Source: AP-15 sp963785565 (GTDB lineage Bacteria; Pseudomonadota; Alphaproteobacteria; ATCC43930; CGMCC-115725). From it: a DNA stretch of 64,000 nt. Location of the stretch: NCBI GenBank assembly GCA_963785565.1, contig CAWAVV010000033.1, forward strand, positions 1 through 64,000, given 5' to 3'. Position 1 is the first letter of the stretch, and every line of letters starts with the position of its first letter. Positions 62,041-64,000 of the stretch are shown here, piece after piece. Position numbers and translations under genes: made by a program. The notes under the pieces are model-generated. The model was not told the origin of the DNA. It worked only from the letters and a program-made list of their open reading frames with translations, and ran no database searches.

Positions 62041-62889
62041 TCAGATCTCGTAATCGGGCAGGCTCTGGTCCATCTCCAGCGCCGGCACCGTCCCGCTCGA
62101 CCAGGCGACGACCCGGGCCGGCACGCCGGCGACCGTCGCTCCGGGGGGCACGTCGTGCAGGACCACGCTGCCGGCGCCGACTTTGGCGTCGCGGCCAATC
62201 TCGACGTTGCCCAGCACCTTGGCGCCGGCGCACAGCAACACTCCGTCGCGCACTTTGGGGTGCCGATCCCCGCGCTCCTTGCCGGTGCCGCCCAAGGTCA
62301 CCTCGTGCAGGATCGAGACGTCGTCGCCGATGACCGCGGTCTCGCCGACGACGAGACCGGTGGCGTGGTCGATAAACAGACGGCGTCCGATCGGCACGGC
62401 GGGATGGATGTCGACAGCAAAGACCTCGGAGACCCGGCTTTGCAGGAAACGGGCGAGATCGCGCCGGTCATCGCGCCACAGCCGATGGCCGATGCGGTGC
62501 CATTGCAGCGCGTGAAAACCCTTGTAGTAGAGGAACGGCGTCAGATGGGTCTCCGCCGCCGGGTCGCGCCTCCGGATCGCGATGAGGTCGGCCACGGCCG
62601 CCGCGACGATCGCCGGATCCTCAGCCATCGCGGCGCGGACGATGTCGCCGAGCCGTTCTGCCGGCAGCGAAGGCTCAGCCAGCTTGCGCGCCAACAGCGA
62701 GCCGAGCGCCGAATCGAAACCGGGTTGGCCCAGCACGGCCTGATCCAAAAAGCCGCGCAGCACCTCCTCGCGCGCCGCCGCACGCCGCGCTTCGGCGCAC
62801 AACGCCGCCCACAGCTCGCTTTCGTCTGTCGATATGCCTCGGGCCCGCGACGCGGCGATTTGCGGTGGCGCCAAGCTGATCTCGTTCAT
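62041..62889 (-). CDS. cysE: Serine O-acetyltransferase
   Basis: 282 residues from ATG 62889, with GGGAGGAG about 10 bases upstream. The N-terminal helical SATase domain (SELWAALCAEARRAAAREEV) precedes the left-handed beta-helix with hexapeptide repeats. The catalytic His pair lies in VDIHPAVPIGRRLFIDHATG, followed by VVGETAVIGDDVSILHEVTL and GGTGKERGDRHPKVRDGVL. It makes O-acetylserine for cysteine synthesis. The C-terminus is longer than in E. coli CysE but ends in YEI, where the usual terminal Ile contacts CysK. First gene of a six-gene minus-strand run. Confidence 0.95.
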   Translation of the reverse strand: MNEISLAPPQIAASRARGISTDESELWAALCAEARRAAAREEVLRGFLDQAVLGQPGFDSALGSLLARKLAEPSLPAERLGDIVRAAMAEDPAIVAAAVADLIAIRRRDPAAETHLTPFLYYKGFHALQWHRIGHRLWRDDRRDLARFLQSRVSEVFAVDIHPAVPIGRRLFIDHATGLVVGETAVIGDDVSILHEVTLGGTGKERGDRHPKVRDGVLLCAGAKVLGNVEIGRDAKVGAGSVVLHDVPPGATVAGVPARVVAWSSGTVPALEMDQSLPDYEI

Positions 62890-63064
62890 GGCCTGTTTGC
62901 TCCTCCCGCGCGAACGTAGCATGGCGGAATAAGCAAAACGACAGCCTCGCTTTTCGAGCGTCGCTGATTGCCTGCCGGCATGCTTCCCCGAGATGCCGGC
63001 GTGACAGGCTCGGCGGCCTTCTGTACCCTCGCCAACCACCGAGAAATACTGCCTGGAGGCAGAT

Positions 63065-64000
63065 ATGACGCTCGTCAATGAACCCGACAGCACGGTGCGC
63101 GATGCGATCGTTCAGAGGGATCTCAGCAACGTCCTGCACCCCATTGTCCAGCACAAGCAGCTGGAGCGACAGCAGCTCGTGGTCGCCGGCGCTCACGGCT
63201 CCACGATCGTGGACGCGGACGGTACGGAGTATCTCGATGCCATGGCCGGGCTGTGGTGCGTAAATATCGGGTATGGCCGCACCGAGCTGGCCACGGTGGC
63301 GGCGGAGCAGATGCAGGGGCTGGCGTACTATCCGCATACCGGGATGAACCAGCCGGCCGCTTCGCTGGCGGAGCAGATCAACGGATTGCTGGGCGGCGAC
63401 AATCACGTTTACTTTGTCAACTCCGGCTCGGAAGCAAACGAAGCCGGCTTCAAGATCGCCCGCCAGTACATGAAGCAAGAATACCCCGGAGGGTTCCGGT
63501 ACAAAACCATCGGCCGCTATTGGGCATATCACGGCACCACTCTGGGCACTCTCGCCGCCGGCGGGATGGGCGAGCGCAAGTCCAAGTTCGAGCCGGTGAG
63601 CGGCAATGAGTTTGTCCACGTCGCACCGCCGTACTGCTATCGATGCCCGTTCGGCCTGACCTACCCGTCATGCGGGTTGGCATGTGTCAAGAACTTGGAG
63701 ACGACCATCCTCGGCGAGGGTCCAGAGACGGTAGCCGAGGTGATCGTCGAACCCATCATGAGCGGCATCGGTGTCGCTGTCCCACCCGACGAATACCTGC
63801 CGGAGGTAGCCGATATCTGCCGAAAGTACGGACTGCTTTTGCACATCGACGAGGTCATCAACGGGTTCGGCAGGACCGGCAAGATGTTCGGACACCAGCA
63901 CTGGGAGGTGACCCCCGATATCGTCACCATCGCCAAGGGCATTTCGAGCGCCTATCTGCCGATCGCCGCGACCGTGGTGAAGAACCACGTGTTTCAGTCG
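63065..64000 (+). CDS. Class III aminotransferase (taurine/beta-alanine-pyruvate type), cut by window end
   Basis: 312 codons from ATG 63065, with GGAGG 6 bases upstream; the C-terminal third lies beyond the window. PLP fold type I, class III: YLDAMAGLWCVNIGYGRTEL, VYFVNSGSEANEAGFKIARQ, YWAYHGTTLGTLAAGG, ADICRKYGLLLHIDEVINGF (PLP Asp) and the Schiff-base lysine K291 in TIAKGISSAYLP. The insert APPYCYRCPFGLTYPSCGLA resembles taurine:pyruvate aminotransferases, so an omega-amino acid substrate is likely. It is divergent from cysE. Confidence 0.92.
   Translation, partial: MTLVNEPDSTVRDAIVQRDLSNVLHPIVQHKQLERQQLVVAGAHGSTIVDADGTEYLDAMAGLWCVNIGYGRTELATVAAEQMQGLAYYPHTGMNQPAASLAEQINGLLGGDNHVYFVNSGSEANEAGFKIARQYMKQEYPGGFRYKTIGRYWAYHGTTLGTLAAGGMGERKSKFEPVSGNEFVHVAPPYCYRCPFGLTYPSCGLACVKNLETTILGEGPETVAEVIVEPIMSGIGVAVPPDEYLPEVADICRKYGLLLHIDEVINGFGRTGKMFGHQHWEVTPDIVTIAKGISSAYLPIAATVVKNHVFQS

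Overview
The window looks like chromosomal DNA of a soil-type alphaproteobacterium (Rhizobiales or Rhodospirillales-like). It is GC-rich with long open frames on both strands. It carries typical alphaproteobacterial small proteins (DUF1328, DUF3309-like, DUF2283), SEC-C/TPR and HWE-type kinase families, CaiB/BaiF CoA-transferases, and many palindromic intergenic repeats. The species cannot be named from the sequence. Most of the window is metabolic and housekeeping genes with scattered eroded genes. There is no prophage, CRISPR array or complete IS element.

Layout. (1) 1-9 kb, minus strand: an RND efflux permease (cut by the window edge) and its adaptor, then a copper/thiol-redox cluster (ScsB/DsbD-like reductase, Met/Gly-rich secreted peptide, DUF411 protein, Tat-exported multicopper oxidase, Cys-rich DUF2946-like protein). 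(2) 9-13.7 kb: two small proteins, a CaiB/BaiF CoA-transferase and a penicillin-acylase family hydrolase. (3) 13.7-15.7 kb: remnants of a HicB antitoxin gene and a type IIG restriction-modification gene with its catalytic centre deleted. (4) 15.8-20 kb: an agmatinase-family ureohydrolase next to an acetolactate-synthase-like ThDP enzyme (possible 2-ketoarginine decarboxylase plus guanidinobutyrase), a DUF2283 protein and an MBL-fold hydrolase. (5) 20-21 kb: two tRNA-Val(CAC)-like genes bracketing a 0.7-kb mini-island with a decayed duplicate of the tRNA 3' end. (6) 21-30 kb: aldo/keto reductase, formyl-CoA-transferase-like enzyme, dienelactone hydrolase, small lipoproteins, a sensor kinase, and an MFS/TetR divergent pair with a nested operator.

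(7) 30-38 kb: a Tat-exported vanadium-haloperoxidase-like protein, a SEC-C/TPR/sulfotransferase gene with an internal deletion, 1.5 kb of repeat mosaic, a PEP-CTERM protein, more repeats and an LLM flavin enzyme. (8) 38-47 kb: EAL phosphodiesterase, alpha/beta hydrolase, two paralogous XRE regulators flanking a diacylglycerol-kinase-like gene and asnB, metY, and a DNA-glycosylase-fold protein lacking the usual Asp. (9) 47-54 kb: S53 peptidase, di-haem cytochrome, GMC oxidoreductase and a secreted protein. (10) 54-64 kb: truncated fumC, ArsR/AHSA1 pair, a Cys-nucleophile hydrolase, a Ddn-like flavin enzyme, a decayed thiolase fragment, a six-gene operon (cysE, GNAT, unknown, DUF35, GNAT, thiolase-like) and a class III aminotransferase cut by the right edge.

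Ten single-base frame breaks occur inside six genes. Several sit in G or C runs, and both flanks remain strongly coding. Five of these genes look otherwise functional, so residual long-read indels are the simplest explanation. These genes are annotated across their full extent. Genes with internal or terminal deletions (restriction-modification gene, fumC, thiolase fragment, sulfotransferase) are separate, genuine erosion.
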